From: an uncultured Clostridia bacterium
GTDB taxonomy: Bacteria; Bacillota; Clostridia; TANB77; CAG-508
Direction: 5' to 3'
DNA length: 6,126 nucleotides
Assembly: GCA_947631725.1 (NCBI GenBank)
Contig: CANRML010000077.1
Span: 1 to 6,126, forward strand
The translations under genes and the position numbers were made by a program. Below are positions 1 through 5,775 of this stretch, piece by piece (position 1 is the stretch's first letter; each line of letters begins with the position of its first letter). The notes under the pieces were generated by a model, which was not told the origin of the DNA, searched no databases, and saw only the letters and a program-made list of their open reading frames with translations.

Positions 1-27
1 GAAGAAAAAGCTAAAAATAATGGATAG
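1..27 (+). CDS. Possible 3' end of a convergent gene (partial)
   Basis: Frame 1 from the window edge reads EEKAKNNG and ends at TAG (25-27). The short charged tail looks like a protein C-terminus, and the hairpin at 68-113, with a T-run on its + strand exit side, would suit a gene ending here. Only eight codons are visible, so this is inference from context; the other two + frames are also short. No product can be named. Confidence 0.22.
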   Translation, partial: EEKAKNNG

Positions 28-36
28 AAATATCCA
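21..36. repeat. Short inverted repeat, weak terminator-like hairpin
   Basis: TGGATA (21-26) and TATCCA (31-36) form a perfect 6-bp stem with a GAAA loop on the + strand. On the minus strand the stem is followed by TTATTTTTAG, so it could act as a secondary terminator for transcripts leaving the dnaI end. It is AT-rich and short, hence weak. Confidence 0.35.
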
Positions 37-67
37 ATACCTTTGTGGTCTTTTATAAATTTGATAT

Positions 68-113
68 AAAAAATAGCAAATTAGAAAAATTATTTTCCAA
101 TTCACTATTTTTT
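68..113. terminator. Long bidirectional Rho-independent terminator
   Basis: Bases 68-88 and 93-113 pair over 21 positions around a 4-base loop (ATTA at 89-92), with only a few G-T wobbles. The outer nine pairs (AAAAAATAG / CTATTTTTT) are perfect. Because the arms begin and end in A and T runs, each strand has a U-rich exit. It lies 35 bases past the dnaI stop codon and would end the dnaD-dnaI transcript. It would equally end a convergent + strand gene entering from the left edge. Confidence 0.75.
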
Positions 114-148
114 TGTGCTACTTTTTCAGCAGCCTCGCACAAATGCCT

Positions 149-1166
149 CTATTTTTTTCTTATTAAACGTAAATCTTCTCCGAAAAAATAATAAATATCA
201 TAATAACCAGCGATACGAGATCCAATTCTATCTTGATAAATATCAAAAATATTTTTCATATCTAAATTAGTAGAAATAATTGTCTTTGTAACATGATTAT
301 TCAAATTTAAAATACGAGTATTAATAATTGTAAATAATTCACTCAACTTCATAGAATTCATAATTTCAGTTCCTAAATCATCAATAATCAACAAATCAGT
401 TTCTAAAACAGATTGAATAAAATTATCAGGATAATTTGAATTTCTATTAAGCTTGCAATCAATTACGGCTTCAAGCAATACAGGAGCAGTTTGATAAAGA
501 ACGGTTTTTCCATTTTTTAACAATTCAGAAGCAATGCAATTTGACATAAAAGTCTTACCGCAAACCAGTAGCACCTGTAAATAATAAATTTTTACTATCT
601 ATACTATCAAAATTTTTAATAAAATTCATACATTGATTTTTAATATTTAAAATATTTTTTCTTGGAGAAATATTAAATTTATATTTTGATAAATCAACTT
701 CATCAGAAAAATAATTTTCATTAAAATTATCAAAATTTTCTTTTTTAAGACCATACATATTAGATTTATTAAAAGAAATATCTAATAATTTTTGCTTAAG
801 GCAAGAACACATAGAAGTATTAAAATTATTATCCATAATATATCCAGTGTCTTTACAATTTTGACATCCATAAGAAGGAGTAAAGAAATCCGCCGAATAT
901 CCATTTTTTAATAAAATATTTTTTTTCTCATTTTTCAATTCAGCTATTTTAAGATTTAATTTTTGACAATATTCTGAAGAAACTTGTGGATTATTTAAAA
1001 TAGCTTTTGCAGAACTAATTCCCAAAGAACTAAGTTCATTATCAATTTCGAGTAGTCTAGGAAAAAGTGCATAAATCTTTTGTTTCCTATCTTCTAAATC
1101 TAGTTCTGCGTGAATTTTCTTTTGTTCATATTCTCTCAAAAGAGATTTTAAAATATCATTTGCCAT
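149..1166 (-). pseudogene. dnaI: DnaI/DnaC-type replicative helicase loader, frameshifted at base 560
   Basis: This is an AAA+ ATPase of the DnaI/DnaC family, which loads the replicative hexameric helicase onto DNA with the help of DnaD. As read, the first frame gives 203 residues ending in GATGLR-stop and a second frame resumes at GKTF. Removing one base (G at 560) joins them into 338 residues, normal for the family, with an intact Walker A GATGLGKT. Residues 1-90 are helical and charged. A zinc-binding set follows at C101, C104, C120 and C122 (CxxC...CxC), as in DnaI N-terminal domains. Walker B is LLIIDDLG, sensor I is around TIISTN, and RIGSRI near the C-terminus fits the arginine sensor region. 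The ATG at 1166 has AAGGAGA five bases upstream and overlaps the end of dnaD by 11 bases, so translation is probably coupled. The second half has only a GTG (574) without a Shine-Dalgarno sequence, so it is unlikely to be made alone. A sequencing error, a real mutation or, less likely, recoding could explain the shift. Confidence 0.9.
560..560 (-). other. dnaI: One-base insertion breaking the Walker A of dnaI
   Basis: The coding strand reads GGT TTG CGG TAA here, giving Leu-Arg-stop. Deleting the C (G560 on the + strand) gives GGT TTG GGT AAG ACT, which is Gly-Leu-Gly-Lys-Thr, the exact P-loop ending expected. The extra base is not a simple homopolymer extension: GGG has become GCGG. Confidence 0.85.
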
Positions 1167-2145
1167 CTGATTCTCCTTTAATATCTACATTTGCATACAA
1201 AAAATCCAAGTTATCATATTGACGCTGTGTATGATTGGCTTTTGAAACACTAGCTTTTAGATCTTTAATATCTTTGGACTGCTTTTTCCTTTGCTCAATA
1301 TATGCCTCTACTTCAGCAGGTGTTTTTAAATTTTTATCATGCCAGTCAGATATTAAATGATGAAAATAATCAAAAGTTGGATTTTGTTTTGAAGTAGTTT
1401 TTTTCAAAGCAATATCAATAATTTTCATATCATAACCAAAATCTAGTACCCAGTTTTCAATATAGCCTTCTTCATATTGATTTAGACCAGAACGTTTTCC
1501 TAATTTTTTAGCAATAGCACGTTTTATAGACTGCAATTTTTCGCGCTTTTGTTCATAAAGTTCTAAATCGTTCCAAGTCTTTATCTTATCTGCTCCCCAA
1601 GCTTCTGCAACAGTTTGTACATAATTTTTATGTAGAGCAGAGCGATTATAGCAATAATCAAAAAGAGCTATCATTACTTGTTCATCAAAGTTATATTTTT
1701 TAAACCATAAATCAATATCATTAAACCATGAAGGTCCCATAATTCCTTGAAAATACATATTGTTAATATGATCAATAGCTTTAATTCTAGACTGATTTTT
1801 TGCAGATTCTTCAAGTTTTTCTTTAGAAGGTGTTAAATTTGGGGTATATAAATTATTTAAAAATATTTCTTGTAAATCCATTATAATAAAACCATTTGTC
1901 TTTTTTAAAATTAATCCTAAATTTTCTAAATGAGAAATACCTTCTGTAATTGTCTTTATAGGTAATCCTAATTTTTTTGACAAATCATTTATTTTCACAT
2001 CTTTTCCGTACTTTGATAAAAAAGCCATATACAAGTAAATTTTTAAATAATCACCAGGAATTTCAGATAAATATTCTGAAAAAAATATATCAGGTATTGT
2101 AGTCTCAGAAAATAACATAGACTTTTCTTTTTGCTCTAACTTCAT
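1156..2145 (-). CDS. dnaD: DnaD-family replication initiation / primosome protein
   Basis: The 329-residue protein has the DnaD/DnaB architecture of Bacillota. An N-terminal winged-helix-like region occupies about residues 15-90, and two DnaD/DnaB C-terminal (DDBH2) repeats lie near 119-192 and 207-280. Each repeat carries the family signature of an aromatic helix ending in Trp: Y175...W183 and Y260...W268, the second followed by KNLKTPAEVE. A charged linker (281-306) leads to a tail with RQYDNLDFL, like the short conserved C-terminal motif of clostridial and phage DnaD-like proteins. DnaD remodels DNA at origins and restart sites and helps recruit the helicase loader, which is the next gene. 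The ATG at 2145 sits six bases from an unusual run of seven G used as the ribosome binding site. It has its own promoter, separate from the secretion operon upstream. Duplicated DDBH2 and adjacency to a loader are typical of chromosomal copies, but phages and plasmids also carry such pairs. Confidence 0.9.
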   Translation of the reverse strand: MKLEQKEKSMLFSETTIPDIFFSEYLSEIPGDYLKIYLYMAFLSKYGKDVKINDLSKKLGLPIKTITEGISHLENLGLILKKTNGFIIMDLQEIFLNNLYTPNLTPSKEKLEESAKNQSRIKAIDHINNMYFQGIMGPSWFNDIDLWFKKYNFDEQVMIALFDYCYNRSALHKNYVQTVAEAWGADKIKTWNDLELYEQKREKLQSIKRAIAKKLGKRSGLNQYEEGYIENWVLDFGYDMKIIDIALKKTTSKQNPTFDYFHHLISDWHDKNLKTPAEVEAYIEQRKKQSKDIKDLKASVSKANHTQRQYDNLDFLYANVDIKGESDGK

Positions 2146-2151
2146 AAAAAT

Positions 2152-2158
2152 CCCCCCC
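2152..2158 (-). promoter_or_regulatory. G7 tract serving as dnaD ribosome binding site
   Basis: The minus strand reads AGGGGGGGATTTTTATG. Seven consecutive G stand where AGGAGG is expected and can pair with the anti-SD through one G-U pair. It is the only such G-run in this very AT-rich window. Confidence 0.6.
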
Positions 2159-2160
2159 TG

Positions 2161-2184
2161 CTTTTAACTAAACCCGTTTAAAAG
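2161..2184 (-). repeat. Inverted repeat in the dnaD leader
   Basis: On the minus strand CTTTTAAAC and GTTAAAAG pair over eight positions with one bulged A, around a GGGTTTA loop. It begins only a few bases after the predicted transcription start and ends two bases before the G7 ribosome binding site. It could be a 5' stabilising hairpin or a protein-binding palindrome; the sequence alone does not decide. Confidence 0.4.
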
Positions 2185-2194
2185 TTGTAGCTTT

Positions 2195-2223
2195 ATTATA
2201 TCCTCTTTGTATAAAAAGTTCAA
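2195..2223 (-). promoter_or_regulatory. Sigma-A type promoter of dnaD-dnaI
   Basis: On the minus strand TTGAAC (2223-2218) and a perfect TATAAT (2200-2195) are separated by exactly 17 bases. Transcription would start near 2188, leaving a leader of about 43 bases before the dnaD ATG. This makes dnaD-dnaI a transcription unit of its own. Confidence 0.85.
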
Positions 2224-2224
2224 C

Positions 2225-2240
2225 AAAATCCGAGGATTTT
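2225..2240. terminator. Weak terminator-like hairpin at the end of the secretion operon
   Basis: AAAATCC (2225-2231) and GGATTTT (2234-2240) are inverted around GA; realistically a 6-bp stem with a 4-base loop. It lies directly after the stop codon of the PrgI-like gene and directly before the -35 box of the dnaD promoter. On the minus strand the exit is TTTTGTTG, so termination would be inefficient and some readthrough into dnaD is likely. Confidence 0.4.
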
Positions 2241-2241
2241 T

Positions 2242-2532
2242 TTAAAAATTATTTTTAGAATAAAAATATAATTTTTGTTTTAATAAAAAAGAAATCATAT
2301 ATTTAAAAAAATATAAAAAATTTTCTCCATTTAAACCAGAAATACTAAGTAATAAAAAAGGAAAGCAAAATAAAATAATAAAGAAAAATTTTATCATTAA
2401 ATTATTACAAAAAATACTAGTTAAAATGAAAATAAAAACACACCAAATTAAATTAACAAAAATTGTACTATAATCAATTATGCCAAACAATTTATTTTTG
2501 AAATTAAAATTTTTAGGAAAAATAAATTTAAT
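2242..2532 (-). CDS. PrgI/VirB3-like small membrane protein with ATT start
   Basis: The predicted 96-residue protein starts (M)KFIFPKNFNFKNKLFGIID, has two strongly hydrophobic segments (about residues 25-45 and 47-66), then GLNGEN and a basic, aromatic tail ending in KQKLYFYSKNNF. That plan (short polar head with a PK motif, helical hairpin, NGE-like turn, amphipathic helix with K-Y-Y end) is that of PrgI/VirB3-like subunits of Gram-positive conjugation machines, which anchor the VirB4 ATPase in the membrane. The start chosen is ATT at 2532: AAAAGGAGGG lies upstream with six bases between, whereas the TTG at 2490 has no Shine-Dalgarno sequence and would lose the conserved head. The gene follows the VirB6-like gene by 17 bases. 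In most Gram-positive systems virB4 comes next; here the operon ends. The family assignment rests on layout and motif feel, so it is moderately sure. Confidence 0.65.
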   Translation of the reverse strand: MKFIFPKNFNFKNKLFGIIDYSTIFVNLIWCVFIFILTSIFCNNLMIKFFFIILFCFPFLLLSISGLNGENFLYFFKYMISFLLKQKLYFYSKNNF

Positions 2533-2538
2533 AAAAAT

Positions 2539-2548
2539 CCCTCCTTTT
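2539..2548 (-). promoter_or_regulatory. Shine-Dalgarno that decides the ATT start of the PrgI-like gene
   Basis: The minus strand reads AAAAGGAGGG, then ATTTTT, then ATTAAA. Compared with the dnaD start (GGGATTTTTATGAAG) this one reads GGGATTTTTATTAAA, so the ATT occupies exactly the place of the dnaD ATG. Confidence 0.75.
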
Positions 2549-2549
2549 A

Positions 2550-3425
2550 TTATTTATTAAAACTCATAAATTGTCCTACATTTTGTGAAACAGTAGTAGA
2601 AATGCCACCAATAAACTCTCTTACAAAAGAATTAGCACGCAGTAAAGCATAAATACCACCAATATAGATAAATTTAGTAAATAAATTTCCAGAACTATAA
2701 TCCATAGAAAATAATATTAATAAAATAAAAACAACAATTATTTGGATAAATAGTAAGGAAAACAGATTTCTAATCCAAGATTTAAAAAACCAAGATAATT
2801 GACTAGAAGCAGAAGATAAAATTGCAAAAGGGGCCAATAAAATAAAAATTTTTATCATTATATATCTTAAAGCATAAGAAAAAACTAATCCTAAAAGTGA
2901 AATAGAAAAAGAAGCCTTTAATAAACCATCTAAAGAAAAAACATTTAAACTATTTCCACCAACTGAAACACTTGAATCAAGCAAAGAAATCAGCTCTGAA
3001 AAACAAATATTTTTTCCAAATAAATTTAATCCTAAATCTTGAAGAGCGACCGTAACATAAGAAAATAAGTTCAAAAATTGCTCTAAAATAAAATAAGAAA
3101 AATTCATACAAATGCCATAAATAACTAATTTTAAAATGAAGGAATATGGCTTATCAATTTGCATGTAAGTAATATGAGATAAAAAATATCGAATAGAAAA
3201 ATAAATAATTATTCCTAGAAATAAAGAATTTGCTATCAATAAAATACCATTTGTAGTGGAAGTACCAAAAATTTTTTCAAAATAATTATCATGCAAAATA
3301 TTTGAATTAATAAAAGTCATATCATCTAATGCGCCATATAAATTATTATCAATAGAACTTATTAAAGTTTCAAAAATGTAATTAATAGTTTGAATAATAA
3401 CCTGTGTGATATTTGATTGTTCCAA
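2550..3425 (-). CDS. VirB6/TrbL-like polytopic inner-membrane channel protein
   Basis: The 291-residue protein has a polar N-terminus with short helices (1-55) and then hydrophobic segments near 58-80, 95-120, 169-206 (long, possibly two), 219-241 and 247-265. The core around residues 187-235 (RYIMIKIFILLAPFAILSS, then SWFFKSWIRNLFSLLFIQ) matches the most conserved part of TrbL/VirB6-type conjugation proteins: an Arg-led helix, a Pro-containing turn, then an aromatic-W-basic segment leading into the next helix. These proteins form part of the inner-membrane pore of type IV secretion systems. It begins with TTG at 3425, five bases after GGAGG; no ATG or GTG lies near that site. It sits between the pilin-like gene (27-base gap) and the PrgI-like gene (17-base gap), as expected for such operons. 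The subfamily cannot be fixed without a profile search. Confidence 0.75.
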   Translation of the reverse strand: MEQSNITQVIIQTINYIFETLISSIDNNLYGALDDMTFINSNILHDNYFEKIFGTSTTNGILLIANSLFLGIIIYFSIRYFLSHITYMQIDKPYSFILKLVIYGICMNFSYFILEQFLNLFSYVTVALQDLGLNLFGKNICFSELISLLDSSVSVGGNSLNVFSLDGLLKASFSISLLGLVFSYALRYIMIKIFILLAPFAILSSASSQLSWFFKSWIRNLFSLLFIQIIVVFILLILFSMDYSSGNLFTKFIYIGGIYALLRANSFVREFIGGISTTVSQNVGQFMSFNK

Positions 3426-3430
3426 AATAT

Positions 3431-3438
3431 CCTCCTTT
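3431..3438 (-). promoter_or_regulatory. Shine-Dalgarno placing the TTG start of the VirB6-like gene
   Basis: AAAGGAGG on the minus strand is followed by ATATT and then TTG GAA CAA. The spacing selects the TTG at 3425; the in-frame ATT just before it would be only two bases from GGAGG, too close. Confidence 0.7.
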
Positions 3439-3452
3439 CAAAGAATATAAAA

Positions 3453-3797
3453 TTAACCAATTAAAGATTTAATTGCAGAAAGAATTAAATCAATAGCAAG
3501 TATAAAAGCATAAGAAAAAAGAGAACCTTTAATTAATTTTTTACCTGTTCTAATTCTATCCTCATCACCAAAACTAAATTTTTTCATAAATACACCAGTT
3601 CCAACAGCAACAGCAGCTGCTGGAGTAGAAATTGTTAATAACCAGCCTTCAATTTTTTCAAAAGCAGAATTTATTTTTGTAACTAACTGAGGATCACCCC
3701 AATCTGCAAAAACGATTTTAAAATTAAAAATAAAAATAATAGTTAATAAAAAAATGAAAAAAATATAAAATAATCTTTTTTGAAATTTTAAATTCAT
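3453..3797 (-). CDS. VirB2/TrbC-like small secreted membrane (pilin-like) protein
   Basis: The 114-residue protein has a basic N-terminus (KFQKR), a long hydrophobic stretch at about 9-30 and a likely signal-peptidase site after VFA (A31), leaving about 83 residues beginning DWGDPQ. The mature part has a short amphipathic segment, a hydrophobic helix near 52-70 rich in Ala and Gly (TPAAAVAVGTGVF), a charged loop (KKFSFGDEDRIRTGKK) and a second helix at 91-112. Signal peptide, two helices and a short basic loop are the VirB2/TrbC pilin plan; in Gram-positive systems such proteins are thought to line the channel rather than form long pili. The ATG at 3797 has AAGGAGGT six bases upstream. It lies between the coupling ATPase gene (28-base gap) and the VirB6-like gene. 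The family is too variable for certainty from sequence alone. Confidence 0.7.
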   Translation of the reverse strand: MNLKFQKRLFYIFFIFLLTIIFIFNFKIVFADWGDPQLVTKINSAFEKIEGWLLTISTPAAAVAVGTGVFMKKFSFGDEDRIRTGKKLIKGSLFSYAFILAIDLILSAIKSLIG

Positions 3798-3825
3798 ACA
3801 ATACCTCCTTTTAATTATAAAATAA

Positions 3826-5544
3826 TTATTTAAAATAAGGGACCATCTTTAATTTTTTAGGATTAAAAATAGAATTTCCATCAGACAAAAAAGCTAAAGC
3901 AGAAAAAGTTTCCAAATCTTGAGTAAAAAATTTCGTATCAAAAATAAAATCATTTTGAGTAAAAGTGCTATAAGTTTCAGAAATATTAGAATTTTCAGAA
4001 TTAAAACTGTTTGTAATATAACTATAATTTGTTTCTTTGGCATTTTCAGAAATACTTTTTGAGTGACGCTCCTTATCTTCTTTCCCTAGTTGTTTTTGAG
4101 CTTCTTCTATTGTAAAAATATCATCAGTACGAAACCAAAGTTTATTTACCAAATTTTGAATAATAACTTTTACGCTTGCTTCATCTTTTAAACAATTTTT
4201 TAAAGAAGAATAACTTTGAGTAGAAACAATATTTATACATTTTGCTTCACGACTCATAGAAAAGAAATCAGAATCAGTTTTTGTACAAAACTTATCATAT
4301 TCATCACAAATAAAAAGTGATTTTTTAGATTTAAAATTAGATAAATTTGTCATAACTTCAGTTTGAAAATCTAACTTTAAATATGTAGCAATTATTTTTG
4401 ACAGAACAGAATACTCAGAAACATTTATATTTAAAACAACAATTTTTCCCTTATCAATTATTTCTTCAAAACCATTAAAATTCAAAAATTCCTTAGGGGA
4501 ACAAAAAGTTTTAGAAACCTCATAATCAGAAACAAAAGGATTTGTCATACGAGTAATTTCAGAAATTAAAATATTTTTTGTACGACTATCTAATTGAAAA
4601 AATTCTTTTTCAAAGAAATTTAAGCTAGCATTTAAATCATAAACTTCAGAACGCGACAATTTTCCAGAAATAAATAAATTTCTTAAAATAGATATTTTTT
4701 CCAAATAATAATTAGGAATAGTTACAAGATTATGAATCTCAGAAAAAGTAACATATCCATCATTATATAATCTACAAAGCTTAATACACTCAGTCAAAAT
4801 CTGCTCAGCTTTATCAAGCCAATAAGATTCAGAATTATTTTCAGAGAATAAGGTTAAAATTGTTTTCAAACGATTAGCTAAAATTTGAGGTTTTAAATTA
4901 GGCTTATGCAAAGGGTTGTAATAAACATTATTAGAAAGAGAAATAACAATAACATCTTTGGATAAATTATATTTTTTGGCTGTATCAAATACATATTTAT
5001 AAAAATTCCCTTTAACATCTAGAATAAGCATTCCTATTTTTGAACTTATATTATCTGAATTATATTTTAGAAACTGATTTAAGAAAGGATAAATAGCAGA
5101 AGAAGTTTTTCCAGAGCCAATAGTTCCAGTAATTAGAAAATTTTGATATAAGCCAGACTCAGGTACAAAAATAGAAACATCAGGATTAGAAAAATCATTT
5201 CCGACAAATAGAGAAAAATTAGAATTATTGATATTTTTTTGAGTAACAGGAGTAGAACGTTTAGAACTTTTTAACCTTTGAAAAAATATAGACAATTTTA
5301 TAAAACAACGCTGGTAAAGAAGACGACAAACAATAAAATCAGAAAAAAGAAAAACAATAATATAAATTTTTTTTAAAATATCCCATAAAAAAGGTTGTTC
5401 TGTGCAAATATCAAATGGATGAAAACCATATGTGATAATAACTTCTTTAGCTATATAAAGAGGATAAAAAGTAGAAAAGGTAACAATTTGTAAAAGAAAA
5501 AATATAAAAACAGACATAAAAAGAGAAAATTTATATTTAAAAAT
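3826..5544 (-). CDS. virD4: VirD4/TraG-family coupling ATPase, probable ATT start
   Basis: This is a type IV coupling protein, the membrane-anchored ATPase that brings DNA or protein substrates to a type IV secretion channel. Counted from the ATG at 5559, two N-terminal hydrophobic segments (about 11-37 and 60-82) anchor it. The cytoplasmic domain begins near 105, with Walker A GTIGSGKT at 145-152, the family motif LILDVKGNFYKYV at 178-190, Walker B SLFICDEYD at 414-422 and a sensor-like STQSYSSL at 446-453. A Ser/Asn/Thr-rich low-complexity stretch (501-538) precedes the C-terminus. Length (572 or 577) is normal for Gram-positive VirD4. The ATG at 5559 is itself part of the GGAGGTG ribosome binding site (5557-5551) and has no other Shine-Dalgarno upstream. 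The in-frame ATT at 5544 is eight bases after that site, so I place the start there. An ATG at 5517 is possible but lacks a ribosome binding site. It overlaps the stop codon of the small gene before it only if the 5559 start is used. Confidence 0.92.
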   Translation of the reverse strand: MFKYKFSLFMSVFIFFLLQIVTFSTFYPLYIAKEVIITYGFHPFDICTEQPFLWDILKKIYIIVFLFSDFIVCRLLYQRCFIKLSIFFQRLKSSKRSTPVTQKNINNSNFSLFVGNDFSNPDVSIFVPESGLYQNFLITGTIGSGKTSSAIYPFLNQFLKYNSDNISSKIGMLILDVKGNFYKYVFDTAKKYNLSKDVIVISLSNNVYYNPLHKPNLKPQILANRLKTILTLFSENNSESYWLDKAEQILTECIKLCRLYNDGYVTFSEIHNLVTIPNYYLEKISILRNLFISGKLSRSEVYDLNASLNFFEKEFFQLDSRTKNILISEITRMTNPFVSDYEVSKTFCSPKEFLNFNGFEEIIDKGKIVVLNINVSEYSVLSKIIATYLKLDFQTEVMTNLSNFKSKKSLFICDEYDKFCTKTDSDFFSMSREAKCINIVSTQSYSSLKNCLKDEASVKVIIQNLVNKLWFRTDDIFTIEEAQKQLGKEDKERHSKSISENAKETNYSYITNSFNSENSNISETYSTFTQNDFIFDTKFFTQDLETFSALAFLSDGNSIFNPKKLKMVPYFK

Positions 5545-5550
5545 GAATAA

Positions 5551-5557
5551 CACCTCC
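5551..5557 (-). promoter_or_regulatory. Shine-Dalgarno of virD4, overlapping the apparent ATG
   Basis: The minus strand reads TAATGGAGGTGTTATTCATT. The TAA is the stop of the 48-residue gene, GGAGGTG is the ribosome binding site, and the ATT eight bases after GGAGG is the likely start. A ribosome finishing the small gene would stop right on this site, which favours coupled re-initiation. Confidence 0.7.
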
Positions 5558-5558
5558 A

Positions 5559-5705
5559 TTAAGAAAAATTACTTTGCTTAATATGCAATTTTGCACCTTG
5601 TTTATTATGGAAAATTTTTATATCGAAAAAAAGATATAATGAATATAATGTAATAAAAAAGTAAATCATAAAAGAAAAGAAAAATAAATTGATTAAAGAT
5701 TGAAT
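5559..5705 (-). CDS. 48-residue single-pass membrane protein with ATT start, first gene of the secretion operon
   Basis: The frame from ATT at 5705 to TAA at 5561-5559 encodes 48 residues: (M)QSLINLFFFSFMIYFFIT, a continuing hydrophobic segment to about residue 27, then a basic polar tail DIKIFHNKQGAKLHIKQSN. It has no ATG, GTG or TTG before an internal ATG at codon 13 that lacks a ribosome binding site. AAGGGTGGTGAT lies upstream; its GGTGAT matches the extended Shine-Dalgarno consensus, and ATT is three bases past it (seven past the GG core). The stop is fused to the virD4 ribosome binding site, and the frame fills nearly all of the gap between promoter and virD4. I do not recognise a family. 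A small membrane partner of the coupling protein, as seen with other small conjugation proteins, is a guess from position. Basic topology rules suggest the tail is cytoplasmic. Confidence 0.6.
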   Translation of the reverse strand: MQSLINLFFFSFMIYFFITLYSLYLFFDIKIFHNKQGAKLHIKQSNFS

Positions 5706-5708
5706 ATT

Positions 5709-5729
5709 ATCACCACCCTTAAAGGCGAT
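5709..5729 (-). promoter_or_regulatory. Possible hairpin masking the first ribosome binding site of the operon
   Basis: On the minus strand ATCGCC (5729-5724) can pair with GGTGAT (5714-5709), six pairs including one G-U, across a nine-base loop. GGTGAT is the anti-SD-matching part of the ribosome binding site of the 48-residue gene. The hairpin lies near the 5' end of the predicted transcript, so it could restrain translation; it is short and its stability is uncertain. Confidence 0.3.
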
Positions 5730-5746
5730 TGCAATAGATTAAGCAT

Positions 5747-5775
5747 ATAATACAACAATTTTTTCAATTTGTCTA
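5747..5775 (-). promoter_or_regulatory. Promoter of the secretion-like operon
   Basis: On the minus strand TAGACA (5775-5770; five of six matches to TTGACA) and TATTAT (5752-5747; five of six to TATAAT) are separated by exactly 17 bases. Transcription would start near 5740, with a leader of about 35 bases before the ATT at 5705. No other comparable promoter was seen within the operon. Confidence 0.75.

Noticed and set aside
65..148. The dnaI frame stays open for about 30 codons after its TAG (151-149), with protein-like content (EAAEKVAQKN...)
   Set aside because: The loader already ends with a typical GEDLRLIRKK tail, no ribosome binding site or start fits, and the frame runs through the terminator hairpin. 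Stop readthrough is not supported.
149..574. Independent small ATPase from the second half of dnaI
   Set aside because: Its only start (GTG 574) lacks a ribosome binding site, and it would lack the first part of the P-loop; it reads as the continuation of the frameshifted loader.
2242..2490. TTG at 2490 as the start of the PrgI-like gene
   Set aside because: No Shine-Dalgarno before it, and it removes the KFIFPKNFNF head that fits the family; the strong AAAAGGAGGG points to ATT at 2532.
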